DNA of 41,521 bases from Mesostigma viride. Lineage: Eukaryota > Streptophyta > Mesostigmatophyceae > Mesostigmatales > Mesostigmataceae. Where the stretch lies: contig RPFO01000375.1 in the NCBI GenBank assembly GCA_009746045.1, forward strand, positions 77,501-119,021. The letters run 5' to 3'. Position numbers and translations under genes: made by a program. Under the pieces are notes generated by a model, which searched no databases, was not told the origin of the DNA, and was given only the letters and a program-made list of their open reading frames with translations. Shown one piece after another: positions 23,190 to 32,609 of this stretch (the stretch's first letter is position 1; every line of letters starts with the position of its first letter).

Positions 23190-23804
23190 CGAGGACCATG
23201 TTTCTTTATATAGCTCCGGCAGTGAAAGTGTGTTTATCACCTGGGTACTCACCTGGAGGAAGTGTTTCAAGGGGTGTCAGCACTTCAAGAGGGGTGTTAC
23301 CCTGAGGATTTGCAATGTCTGTCACCGGGTGCAGCGTTTGCACCCCCCTGCTGCGCGCAGGGGCATAAGAACTGAAATAGGAGGATTCTGGTAAGAGAAG
23401 ACGACACGGCCTGCCCAGGACACTGCTGCTGTTTTGGAGATCTGGTTGCCAATCTCCAAGGCTTGTTGCCTATATTAATGTGTCACCCATCATCCAAGCT
23501 GTCGGCGTGTTTCCCCATCTTCTATGCGTGTATACACACTAGGTAGTTCTGAGACCAGATGAGATCTCCAACAAACGACAGTGAACATGTGGATCCATAC
23601 AAGTTTGGGGTATTTGTCCTCTGTGTAAGTGGCAGCAACTATTTTGTTCGGTGTCTGCGGCAGCACAAGCGCATACTGCAGTTGCCAAATATACCGTGGT
23701 TTGAGAACCACTGTTGTTTAGGGAAAAAGCTGTCTTATGTATATTTTATAATATTCTCCAGCAAGGCAGCTCACCTCACGCAGCACCCTGGATTGATAAT
23801 TAAT
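23190..23804. other. 3' UTR and flank of the giant gene
   Basis: TGTAA at 23624-23628, about 435 bp after the stop, is a plausible chlorophyte-type polyadenylation signal. The stretch also holds TTGCACCCCCCTGCTGCGC. The open frames at about 23490-23807 are short and unrecognised. Confidence 0.35.
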
Positions 23805-23853
23805 TAATAATCACGTACTGCAGCACGTGGGTACCAATATAGCAACCTTCGAC
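23805..23853 (+). repeat. Short dispersed repeat, second copy
   Basis: AATAATCACGTACTGCAGCA and GTGGGTACCAATATAGCAAC match the intronic copy at 4542-4595 with few differences. Confidence 0.55.
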
Positions 23854-23959
23854 CTGAATTATTGAAGAGCTCGTTGGATTGAAAAGCAAATTTCTAAATG
23901 GTGCAAAATCAAATTATCTGAGGCAATTCAATTATATCATTGTCATCATCCTATTGTCA

Positions 23960-24345
23960 TAATCCTATAATGGGACTCCCCATGGATGATGCAATAAGAA
24001 TTTAGCCACGCCCTGCCTACAATGGGACCCCCATGGATGATGCATTAAGAATTAGCTCAGCCCTGCCTATACAGAGAGTCACTCTCTGATGAGAAGCCAT
24101 GCCCTAGCTCTTGTATAGCCATGATGATCTTCCCCCCCCCATGACAGGCTCCCCCTCAGCTGGGCATTATTAACTTGATAGATCATGGGGTTGCAGGTGC
24201 CCTGGCCATGGTGCACCTAGAGCAAGTGTCGTTTACATTCCCACCCTTGCAGGAAGTAGCTCAGAATGTATTAAAAGCCATATGCCCCTTCTCTGGGCTA
24301 TGTGCTACATATACTCCCAACGGAGTTATGTTCCTAATTAATTAA
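23960..24345 (+). repeat. Dispersed repeat of about 300 bp, copy 2, with tandem head
   Basis: The block at 24030-24345 matches 6910-7211. Just before it, a 50-bp segment is tandemly duplicated (CCCATGGATGATGCA followed by AATAAGAATT or TTAAGAATTAG, then GCCCTGCCTA). The copy ends at a short (TTAA)n and runs directly into LINE ORF1-like sequence. Confidence 0.8.
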
Positions 24346-24354
24346 TTAATTGTC

Positions 24355-24640
24355 ATCACATTGACATCGACAAGAGCCTCAATTAAGGACAACACCATCG
24401 CCATCCAGTGCCGGTGCAAAACACCGCAGGCCTCACTGCCCCTAGGCGGTGAAAGACCTTGCCGCCCGGCCAGCCCCTGCTGGCCCAGCCGGCGATCGAT
24501 GCACCTCCCACCCAGACATGAGTACCAACGTTCTGTTCGGGTGCGCCTGGCCCCAACTCCAGCACACCATTCTCTGCTCCCTCAGGACTCATGCGCTCTG
24601 ATGGCGAGATCTGGGCTCCTTCTATTCTGATTTGGCACGC
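24355..24640 (+). mobile_element. LINE ORF1-like fragment, second copy
   Basis: TTGACATCGACAAG, GCAAAACACCGCAGGCC, GGCGGTGAAAGACCTTGCC and CTCCCACCCAGAC match 27299-27460 in order and orientation. Frames are broken by stops and small indels. It is the same family as 27073-27549 and a likely relative of 9590-10491. Confidence 0.65.
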
Positions 24641-25005
24641 CGCAAAGGTGAAAACCATTTGCGTTCAATGCCGGTCCGCGGAAAACGCGGAAAACGCGAT
24701 CTGCAAATGAATCCGACCGGAATCGAACTGGGGACCTCTCGCACCAACTTTCGCTGACTATAGGACGGACGTCTCCGGATCCTGGGGCATCGCCAACTTA
24801 TGTACACCTACAGTCATCCGCAAAAGTTCTCCTTTCCGGGGAGTGATGCAAGCCTTTCGGATTTGGTGCTAGATAAATCATTCGAGAGCTGTGTGTGTAG
24901 GAGTACAACACACGTGTCTGCACTCGAGACTTGTTCAGTCTCGAAACGTGAGACGGGCTGAACACGCCTGGAACCTTCTTGAGAGGGGAAGGGGGCGTAG
25001 CCGGT
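24641..25005. other. Left flank of the YR-type retroelement
   Basis: Mostly unique DNA. Around 24700-24770 the minus strand carries an AGTTCGATTCC box resembling a tRNA B-box, but no tRNA folds (see rejected list). No gene is supported. Confidence 0.3.
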
Positions 25006-25425
25006 ATCGGGGTTCTTTGAACGGAGTTTCTTCTATACGTGAATGCGGGAACAAGAGGCCGCTGGATGAGCGGCTTATAGGTCGCAGTGTTTACTCGTAG
25101 CTGTTTGGCTAGAGCTTTTGTGATTAGTAGATGCAATATAGTGCATGGTTGAAAAATGAATTAAATAAAATGTGCGTTCCGCGCTTGGGTTGATTATACC
25201 CGGGCGGAACGGGGCGTGAGGTGCAGTGCCCCTGAAAAGAACAACCTACGCATTATTTAATACTAGCCGTGCAGATTCGGGATATTCTACCCCCGGTCTG
25301 TACGGTTAGCGTCTTACTAGCATCCACTAAACATAAGGGTTTAATGACGTCAGTTAGCTAGGGATAAGGGAGGTTTTGCGACTAAAAGCCGCTCTGGCTG
25401 GTTTTGTCGGCCTCTTTCTTTGCTC
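25006..25425 (+). repeat. Split direct repeat A1 (left terminus)
   Basis: Starts ATCGGGGTTCTTTGAACGG and ends CTCTTTCTTTGCTC. Matches A2 at a constant offset of 1,383 bp. It contains a hairpin built on GTTCCGC and GCGGAAC (about 25175-25211). Confidence 0.9.
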
Positions 25426-26261
25426 GTTGTCGTTGCGGCGGCAGCCGCAGCTATGGGTGCTGCGGAGCAAAATCCCAAAAGCACTGGTTGCACTGGCCAC
25501 TTGGCCAGTGGTGAGACTTCCAGTTGTTAACCGGCCAGGCGTAGTTCCTCGCCCGGTTAACTAAAAGAAAAGAAAAAGATTACCTCCGGTCCGCACCTTT
25601 TCCCCAGCTTGGGGTCTTTGGTGGGCCGGATGCCGTGACAGGTGCTCAACTGTCGCTTGGTCGGCCCAGTGCGCGAGCTGGTGCTCCGTACCTGGGGATG
25701 CTTGCACCCCGGGTTGGAGCCGGATGGCTGGCACTGGCGACCCGTGTCTCGGTCCGCGGCCTGCGGCTTTTTCTTCGGAAATTGCTGCTGGCCAGCAAAC
25801 TTTGCAATTGCCTTCCGCCGAGGGGGGGGTGGTTGGGGCTGGGGACGGCGATGGGAAAAGCGTCTAAGCTAGAAATTTTTTCCCCACGCATAGAAACCTC
25901 GGGGGGAATGCGGTCTTGGCTGAACGGACTCTCGTTCAGCCAGGTGCCTGGGGCTGTGGCCTCGGGCATCCGGGCTGGCGGGGCCTGGGCTAGGTCCACG
26001 TTTTTTCTCGAAGCACCCCGGGTCTATGGGGAGACGGCCATAGCGGTACCGACTCGGGGCCCCGAGAGGGGTCATGATAGGCTGGCCGTGCGCAATCGCA
26101 GTGCAAATGCGCTGGGCCTTTTTGGGCCTGGCCATGCATCCACAGCCGCCGGGCACACGCCTCCCGATGTGGGGGGGCTCCCGTTTTGCGGCAGGGCGGT
26201 CACTTGTGACAACGAGCAAGGTGGAGTGCGGCTTCAAGGGAAAGCCAGGGCGGGGGTGATT
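25426..26261 (+). other. Internal region of the split-repeat element
   Basis: GC-rich, 836 bp. Near the left end lie two strong inverted repeats: CACTGGCCA with TGGCCAGTG (about 25490), and GTTAACCGG with CCGGTTAAC (about 25527-25561). A 214-codon frame (25635-26279) stays open into B1, and a 132-codon frame overlaps it on the minus strand. Neither shows a known domain, and open frames are expected by chance at this GC content. It might be a gag remnant, but nothing demonstrates it. Confidence 0.5.
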
Positions 26262-26389
26262 GGGCAACGTACTTCATGAAGGGCCTTGAACGGCGTGCCT
26301 CCGGGCATGTCAATTAGTGTCACATGTATGCTTCCACTTATTGTTTTAATGAAGATGCTGGTTTTTGTGGGAGCTACGTGGGACATGAA
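26262..26389 (+). repeat. Split direct repeat B1
   Basis: Starts GGGCAACGTACTTCATGAAG and ends GGGACATGAA. Matches B2 at a constant offset of 580 bp. Its last base is also the first base of A2. Confidence 0.9.
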
Positions 26390-26808
26390 TCGGGGTTCTT
26401 TGAACGGAGTTTCTTCTATACGTGAATGCGGGAACAAGAGGCCGCTGGATGAGCGGCTTATAGGTCGCAGTGTTTACTCGTAGCTGTTTGGCTAGAGCTT
26501 TTGTGATTAGTAGATGCAATATAGTGCATGGTTGAAAAATGAATTAAATAAAATGTGCGTTCCGCGCTTGGGTTGATTATACCCGGGCGGAACGGGGCGT
26601 GAGGTGCAGTGCCCCTGAAAAGAACAACCTACGCATTATTTAATACTAGCCGTGCAGATTCGGGATATTCTACCCCCGGTCTGTACGGTTAGCGTCTTAC
26701 TAGCATCCACTAAACATAAGGGTTTAATGACGTCAGTTAGCTAGGGATAAGGGAGGTTTTGCGACTAAAAGCCGCTCTGGCTGGTTTTGTCGGCCTCTTT
26801 CTTTGCTC
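26389..26808 (+). repeat. Split direct repeat A2
   Basis: Appears identical to A1 over 420 bp. It is followed by a 33-bp spacer containing (CCCA)n that is absent after A1. Confidence 0.9.
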
Positions 26809-26841
26809 CCCACCCACCCACCCTTGTCTTGGTTGCCTCTA

Positions 26842-26969
26842 GGGCAACGTACTTCATGAAGGGCCTTGAACGGCGTGCCTCCGGGCATGTCAATTAGTGT
26901 CACATGTATGCTTCCACTTATTGTTTTAATGAAGATGCTGGTTTTTGTGGGAGCTACGTGGGACATGAA
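26842..26969 (+). repeat. Split direct repeat B2 (right terminus)
   Basis: Appears identical to B1 over 128 bp. It is followed immediately by a 14-bp tandem array instead of A sequence. Confidence 0.9.
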
Positions 26970-27063
26970 CTATCGTTCTATTACTATCGTTCTATTACTA
27001 TCGTTCTATTACTATCGTTCTATTGCTATCGTTCTATTACTATCGTTCTATTACTATCCTTCT
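26970..27063 (+). repeat. 14-bp tandem array, unit CTATCGTTCTATTA
   Basis: Six to seven near-perfect copies start at the first base after B2. The last copies change to CTATCCTTCTATTTC. Confidence 0.95.
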
Positions 27064-27072
27064 ATTTCCGTA

Positions 27073-27549
27073 CCCACCTTGGAACCGCTCCCTCCTTGAT
27101 CGAGGAGGCCCTCGAGCAGCACGTGACTCCCCTAGCTCGCTGCAGATGTGGCAGCAATGCCAGCTACTAGGGCAGCACGCTGGCTGCTGAGCTCCCTCAC
27201 GTTTCCACCACGCACCGCCACCTCCACCTCCACCCTCCTCGCCTCCACTTCCACCGCCACCACCGTGCATCCACTGCCGCCATCAGCGCCCAGCTCCTTG
27301 ACATCGACAAGCGCCTCCACGACATCGCCATCGCCATTGAGTGCCTGCAAAACACCGCAGGCCGGCCTCGCCGCCCAGGCGGTGAAGGACATTGCCGCCC
27401 GCACAGCACCTGCTGCGGGCCCAGCCGACCTTGCTCCTCCCACCCAGACCTGGGCGGACATGCTGAAGCACCACACCACTTCCACCGCCTCCACCATATA
27501 GCGGCAGCAGACGCACGACCTCCGCGAGGAGGCCGACCTCACCAAAATA
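27073..27549 (+). mobile_element. LINE ORF1-like fragment, third copy
   Basis: Plus-strand pieces read LIEEALEQHVTPLAR, then an Ala/Thr/Ser/Pro-rich linker, then AAQAVKDIAARTA and TQTWADMLKHHTTS, a TAG stop (27499-27501), and RQQTHDLREEADLTK. WADML before a Gln/Arg/Glu coiled coil is the kind of junction found in LINE ORF1 proteins of green algae and plants. It ends in an A/T-rich AAAATAAAATAAAGTTAAAT tail, which could be the poly(A)-like 3' end or a truncation point. Homologous to 24355-24640. Confidence 0.6.
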
Positions 27550-28241
27550 AAATAAAGTTAAATTAAATTAATTTATAACATGACTACGTTGGGAGATCAG
27601 TTAACGTAAAGGATTTACGTTAGATGGATAGAGATTGTTACGCTCTTTCCAACGGCACCTTGAACGCCTCATTTTGGTTACGGGACGTAAAAGTTATGAC
27701 GTTTCCTAGGCTGTGCCGACAGTACCCGGCGCGCCACTGTGGGCGCGTACGGACACAGGATGTACAAGTGTCACTTTGATAGTCCGCAGGACGTTGACAG
27801 GACTTGTACAGGACTTGATAGTCAATTGATAGGCAGGCGTGCTGTAGCGCGCCAGGACCTATGAGGCAATTGATGCTGACTAGTGTACGGATAGGTCCAC
27901 AGGACTAGCCGTATGGACAATTGATAGATCTCCGCGCCAAAGGCGTGCCAGAGCTCTGTGTAATCAATTGATTGACAGTTCAGCTGTGACAGTGCAGCTG
28001 AATACTTGGACGCGTCCCTAGCAAGCTATATGAGTGACTTGGTCACACCGGGACGCTAGTTCTTGCGTGCACGTTCTCTTGGCACTGCGACCCTGTCGCC
28101 TGTGCTGCGTGCAGTCTTGGAAGTGACGTGACTTACGTCTGTGTTTCCTTGTTATTAATAAAGGCAACTTCCTGCAAGAACCATGGCGGAATTCGTGGCA
28201 TTCTCACCCTCACAACTCGTATTACACGCTCTGTTAAAAAG
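27550..28241 (+). promoter_or_regulatory. Spacer with a CAATTGAT motif cluster upstream of 28242
   Basis: TCAATTGATAG, GCAATTGATGC, ACAATTGATAG and ATCAATTGATTG occur within about 27824-27977, spaced 40-70 bp, with several nearby AGGACTTG, AGGACCTA and AGGACTAG phrases. The cluster ends about 265 bp before the ATG at 28242. It could be promoter sequence or part of a long terminal repeat. No second copy of the stretch was found in the window. Confidence 0.35.
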
Positions 28242-28951
28242 ATGCCAAATTCTGAAGAATTCCGGATTCCCGACGATGAGGAAATAGCCGCTCCGCCGGC
28301 TGGTCCTCCGTCAAGACCGACTGCGCCGTCGTGGCAGCAATTGCTCGACGAAGTCACGATCTCGCTCGACGAGCTTCATCGTCAGCAGCGCGCAGCTCAT
28401 CCATTGCTCGGGGATAACCCCGAGGACCCCGATTTGCCAGCACTGGTGCCGGCTATACGCGCACTGTTGGACCAGATCCGCAACATTTTATCGACATTTA
28501 CGGTCCAGGTGCGGGGAGGTTTGCGGTCGGTGACCGAAGTCACGACTGCCATTGAGGAGTGGACAACGCCATCTCTTCACTCACCGGTTACCAGAGAAAC
28601 TTACAAAACTGGGCATCGCTACGCACGGGGGGCGCGCCGGCGGTGTCGACAAATTTGTTTCAAGATCTCGCGTTGCTGTCGCTGCTCACACGCGGCGTAC
28701 GCAGTCGCGAACGCCAGGTTCTGATTAACCTGGTGGCATTTCTCGCATCTGTGCGAGAGTGGATTCCCGCGGGGTGGGAATTGTTGACGATCTTTACACA
28801 TCCTCTGCGACTCGTCGCGCGTCGGCGCATCGCAACTTACGCGGCGGGGAGCACACCGGTTTTAATACATACCGGTGCAGGTCCAGAGCTGGATATGGAG
28901 GATCGTGAGTTCGCATACACGTACTGCGACTTCAGGGGCCTTGACTACTAG
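28242..28951 (+). CDS. Hypothetical helical protein, one frameshift
   Basis: An ATG at 28242 starts a frame reading MPNSEEFRIPDDEEIAAPP, a Pro-rich linker, then helices (SWQQLLDEVTISLDELHRQQ, LVPAIRALLDQIRNILSTF). Near 28558 the frame shifts; the second frame continues with DNAISSLTGYQRNLQNWASL and runs to the TAG at 28949-28951. About 236 residues together. The smooth helical pattern across the shift suggests one protein with a one-base loss after GAGGAG. The family is not recognised. The acidic, Pro-rich head and helical body would fit a Gag-like or virion protein, and a retroelement gag follows 165 bp downstream, but no zinc knuckle or other hallmark is present. Confidence 0.5.
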
Positions 28952-29116
28952 GTCGGCCTAATTTTCTTTTGCAGTACTCGTCGACATTTTTGTCGAATTT
29001 TCAGCGGCATTTCGCGGGGCGGCGGCGACACCGGCGCAGCGGCAGTGGCGACAACTTTTGTACATACTTTTCTGCTGCTTTGCTGAGGTGTTCTTTTGAA
29101 TAGCTTCTAGTGCAGA

Positions 29117-30231
29117 ATGGCAGACGGGCGCCGTAGCAAGGGTGCCCCAGCCAGTGGGAATGGTGGTGGTGCTGGTAGTGGGACCGCTCACGTAGATGAC
29201 GTGGGGGTCACCGGAGAGATCACCAATCTTCCTATGAATAATAATAATGCACAAGCTGTTCTTGGTTATGACCTTACTACCCAGGGTTTGCTTATTGTGA
29301 ATCAACTACAACCTGTCACGTCAGACACTAAGCCCAAGCAGGCAGAGGAGTTTGTGGAGGGCCTAGAGGGGTTTCCAAGTTTGTACGGTGGTACAAACTA
29401 TTACCAGATCTGGATAGGTAGCCAGACTTTTGGCAAATGTACAGATCAGATCAAGGACCTCACTAGAGAGTGTAAAAGGCCAACAAGGCCTGGTCCAGCT
29501 ACGTGGCAGAGTTAAAGGAGCTGCTGGAGGATCAGAGGAAGAAAGTGGGGATCCATTGGCAGGATAAATACCAGGGGTGGGAGGTTAAGGGGGACCTGAT
29601 CCAGAACTTCCTCAATTATTGTAAAATGGTTGAGGAGGGCAGGGCTCACGGCTTTAATGTTGCTGATAACATAGCCCTGACCAACTGGCTCAAGGTTTCT
29701 GGGCTGGACAAGGCTACACGTGGCTCCTTAAAGGTCATGTGTGCCCCACACTCAACCCTCAAGGCCTACAAGGTCATAATCAAACAAGCACTCGAGGCAG
29801 AGGAGCTGTTTGAGGGAGGAGTGCCAGCAGTGAAGGCTACCCACGCAGGTGGGCGTACCCAAGGGGGCTCCAAGACGTCTGAGGCTGACAGAAGCCAGGG
29901 AGGACGAGGGGGCAACCATAACAAGCGCAAGGGCGATCATTCACCCGACTCTGACAGGAGGTCACACTCCAAGTCGGTGTTCAGGCGGGTGGGTGGTAAG
30001 CCCAAGCAGGGCAACGCGCCTGACAACGGGGGAGGAGGCCAGGGCAAGTCAAAGATACAATGCTACCTGTGCAAGGGGTGGGGGCATATCAAGAAGGAGT
30101 GTCCCAGCTTCAAGAAGTCCCAGGGCCAGGGCAGCAACAAGAATAACAACAACAACAAGAAGAAGAACAACAACAAGTCCCAGGGCCAGCCTTCAAAGGG
30201 CAGTCAGCAAGAAGACAACAAGGAGCAGTGA
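29117..30231 (+). CDS. Gag polyprotein with CCHC zinc knuckle, one frameshift
   Basis: The ATG at 29117 opens a frame with a Gly/Ala-rich head and the segment GFPSLYGGTNYYQIWIGSQ. The frame changes near 29471-29476 at TGTAAAAGGCC; one more A would join it to the frame reading KANKAWSSYVAELKELLEDQ, which runs to the TGA ending at 30231. The second part holds the helical capsid-like region and a basic Gly-rich linker. A single zinc knuckle CYLCKGWGHIKKEC (30061-30102) fits CX2CX4HX4C. The tail is Asn/Lys/Gln-rich. The knuckle binds RNA in known Gag proteins. The product is about 370 residues, reasonable for a Copia-like Gag. Confidence 0.75.
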
Positions 30232-30371
30232 CTGTCTGAGGCAACCCCTACACACCTTAATTCACCCAGGGGGAGGCCAGGTGCTCCAATGCAGATTTTA
30301 TATCTGGGCAACAAGAGGGTGATCTCCAGGTTCAGGGTGGCCCCAGGTCACCTGGAGAGGTACAGGTTCCT

Positions 30372-31663
30372 ATGAAGACGTCCTTGACAGCTGGTGCAGC
30401 TGTAAGAATGTCTGACCCCATGCATCCTCGTGCTGGGCACGAGGGTGGACCTCTCATTTTGAGAGAAACCAATGTACAACCACAGAGGGGTGTGAAGGCC
30501 TCTGGTGGTATGCATGTGGTCCCTGCTGGCGGTCCAGGTGTTGGGCATGAGCAGGGTGACTCAGGCTCTGAGTCAGAACAGGATGGAAGTCAGCATGGTG
30601 ATGCTGGACAACCTGACAGCACAGTCCTGACTGTGCCAGGGACTGCTTCCTCTGTGTACCAGGAGTTGGGTGCCCGAATCCACAACATGTTTGGGCATGC
30701 CACTTCTCTGTCAAACAACTTTGCCTTCCGTATCACTACAATACGGTTCGTAGGAGACGCGAAATGAGTGAGAATGTTACCCGAGCGGTAACGAGGATTC
30801 GCACCGTCGATTTTAACATATGTTTCTTTTTTTGCGCCATTTGGCGAGCATCGACTGGAGCCTGAACCTAGCGGGGGGAATCGTGCGGGGGAATCTTGCG
30901 GGGGAATCTTGCGGGGAAAAATTCCGAACGTGAATTTAGCGAAGTCCTACTACATTTTGCTTGGGTTCACGGTACTACAGTTTCGTCACTGAAAATTTTC
31001 TGTAGTTGCGTTGGTGTTTCGTACGTTTCGCTGAAATTTTCGTGTTCAGTGCCCAGATCACAATTTGATCCGGGCGCAAAATGATTGGCTGTACGGTACG
31101 AACCAAAAACGAAATTTTAGTATCTAAGTTCCGCAGCGCTTGCTGAATTTGCCCCGGAAGCCCGGGGGCACTTTCCCCGCTGAAAAAGGTGTCCGCGGAA
31201 GCGTATTGTAGTGATGGGCAGGGCACCCCTTCTCAAGGCGTGTCAGCAAGCTGCCTCACGGTGTAAGTGCCAGTTGTCCTCCAACAAGCCCAGGAAATCA
31301 CATGCCAAAGCTCTACCTCAGAGCATTGGGGATCTGCAGTGTGATATCCAACACATCAGGGGCATGCAATGACTGTTGGTGTGCGTGGACAGGTACACGA
31401 AATACAAGGTGCTAGAGCATTTACCTTCTATGAAGAACAGGTACTTGCTGGCTGCCCTGCAGAATGTAAGAGCCAAGTTTCCTACCACAAGGATCCAGGT
31501 GGACATGCAGTTTCAGCATCTCAAGGGTGATCCTACCCTTCCTGAGTTGCTGGTTACACCTAGGGAGGCTCATGGGCAGCAGGGTGCTATCGAGAGGGCA
31601 ATCCAGGAGGTCAAGAAATTGATCATCTCTGAAGACTGGGTACCCTTCACTAGGAGTTAATTT
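30372..31663 (+). pseudogene. Retroviral-type integrase fragment, disrupted
   Basis: Upstream of the insertion, ARIHNMFGHATSLSNNFAFR supplies two His. Downstream, MGRAPLLKACQQAASRCKCQ supplies the Cys pair, so together they form an HHCC-type zinc-binding domain. The reading continues through GDLQCDIQHIRGMQ, an in-frame TGA, then LLVCVDRYTKYKVLEHLPS, which matches the start of an integrase core (D in LQCDIQ, D in CVDRYTK). REAHGQQGAIERAIQEVKKL follows, near where the core's last catalytic Glu would lie. The 30372-30650 part is a Gly/Ser/Gln-rich linker. A TGA, the 480-bp MITE and the truncation make it non-functional. Confidence 0.7.
30734..31213. mobile_element. CACTA-type MITE inserted in the integrase
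   Basis: Perfect 12-bp terminal inverted repeats CACTACAATACG (30734-30745) and CGTATTGTAGTG (31202-31213) bound 480 bp with no transposase. AT flanks both ends (30732-30733 and 31214-31215), consistent with a 2-bp target duplication. Removing the element and one AT rejoins the integrase reading as AFR then MGRAP in frame. CACTA ends and 2-3-bp duplications characterise the EnSpm/CACTA superfamily. Inside are two GCGGGGGAATCTT repeats (about 30884-30913). Confidence 0.8.
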
Positions 31664-32165
31664 TACGGGGCGTAAACGCCCCGGTTGAGGTTACCGGGGC
31701 GGTTACTGGCCAGTAACCATGTACGTTTCAGGTTACCGGCCAGGTTACCGGCCGGTAACCTTAAACGCGACAGACTAAATACCGGCCGGTAATGGTTACC
31801 GGGCGGTAATAGTTACCGGAACGTTTACTGGGCGGTAACTTTTACCGGAGCCGTAACCATGCCCGTAACCTATCTGGGTTACGGTCATGGTTACGGCCCA
31901 AGTAGAAGTTACCGGGCGGTAAACTGGCATGGTTACGGGACCAGTTCTGAGAACCGGGATGGGTTACCGGCATGGTTACGGGACCAGTTCTGATAACCGG
32001 GCCTGGCTACTGGCCTGGTTACGGGTCCGTCAACCGTCCCGTAACCTGCAGTAGTTACGGCCCAGTAGTTGACCCTGGCTACTGCGGTGGTTATGGGGCC
32101 GGTTATGCCCCAGTAATAATAGTAACCCATGCCTACAACGCAGCCTGTCCGGGTTATGGCCCCGA
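31664..32165. repeat. GTTACCGG-rich degenerate repeat tract
   Basis: About 500 bp consist largely of GGTTACCGG, GGTAACC, GGTTACGG and relatives in both orientations, including palindromes such as GGTTACCGGCCGGTAACC and a longer duplicated phrase (GGCATGGTTACGGGACCAGT, near 31929 and 31971). It begins right after the truncated integrase. It is not a simple tandem array, since spacing varies. No coding content. Confidence 0.8.
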
Positions 32166-32609
32166 ATTCTAAAATGCATTGACCCCGGCTATGGTGAGTG
32201 GCTTGCATGATATGTTGCTTTTCAAGATGCATTTTTGAATTAGGCATTTCATTAAAATGTTTAAGAAGTCATTAATAATCAATTGCACGAATCACTTCCA
32301 TCCGATGTTGTCAACGTGGGCTTCATGATGAAATCGTGGAGATGACGCACATGAAGTTCACGGAACATCTTAGGTAATAAATCAAGCCGTTACGGCAGTA
32401 GAACCTTGGCCGATGAGGGTGGCGTCTTGAAGCTGTTGTCACCCTCAAGTCCGCTCGGCCAGGGGTAATCGCCCATGTTGATTTGAAAGGTACCGCCGTC
32501 CATATGGCGGCTCCGCTTTTGGTGCGAGTTGACCAACTTCCCGTCTTAATCATTCCGGATTGCCTGCAGTTCATTCCGCCTTTGTCCAAGTAAGACAGCA
32601 ACTGTCACG
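32166..32609. other. Unique spacer
   Basis: No gene or clear repeat. Contains ordinary mixed-composition DNA with short frames on the minus strand. Confidence 0.3.

Larger units (their letters stand above)
25006..26969 (+). mobile_element. Non-autonomous retroelement with split direct repeats (PAT/Kangaroo/TOC1-like)
   Basis: Two repeat pairs occur in the order A1 (25006-25425), internal 836 bp, B1 (26262-26389), A2 (26389-26808), a 33-bp spacer, B2 (26842-26969). A1 and A2 look identical over 420 bp, as do B1 and B2 over 128 bp, so insertion is recent. A1...B1A2B2 is the published layout of split direct repeats in PAT-type tyrosine-recombinase retroelements, including green-algal Kangaroo and TOC1. 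The B1-A2 junction equals the joint expected when B2 is circularised to A1, as that mechanism predicts. No gag, reverse transcriptase or tyrosine recombinase is present. Its mobility would therefore depend on a full-length partner elsewhere. LTR retroelements or nested duplications are alternatives but do not predict the junction. Confidence 0.8.
29117..31663 (+). mobile_element. LTR-retrotransposon remnant (gag and integrase), interrupted by a MITE
   Basis: Gag with a zinc knuckle (29117-30231) is followed by a degraded linker and an integrase fragment (about 30651-31660) split by an insertion. Reverse transcriptase and RNase H are absent. Gag followed by integrase, with nothing after it, fits a Copia-like order truncated at the right, though a deletion within pol is also possible. 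No flanking LTR pair was found, and 31664 onward is a different repeat. Confidence 0.7.

Noticed and set aside
24690-24775. tRNA-like segment on the minus strand (AGTTCGATTCC B-box and paired TCCGTCC/GGTCGGA ends)
   Set aside because: The distance between the putative ends is about 58 bases, too short for a tRNA. The T-stem has mismatches and no anticodon arm can be drawn. A SINE head is possible, but no second copy is present.
25635-26279. 214-codon frame inside the split-repeat element as a gag gene
   Set aside because: No zinc knuckle or capsid motif, GC-rich sequence where open frames are expected, and an overlapping long frame on the other strand.
25006-26808. Ordinary LTR retrotransposon with A1 and A2 as LTRs
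   Set aside because: It would leave the B1/B2 pair and the exact B1-A2 joint unexplained; ends are not TG...CA and no target duplication was seen.
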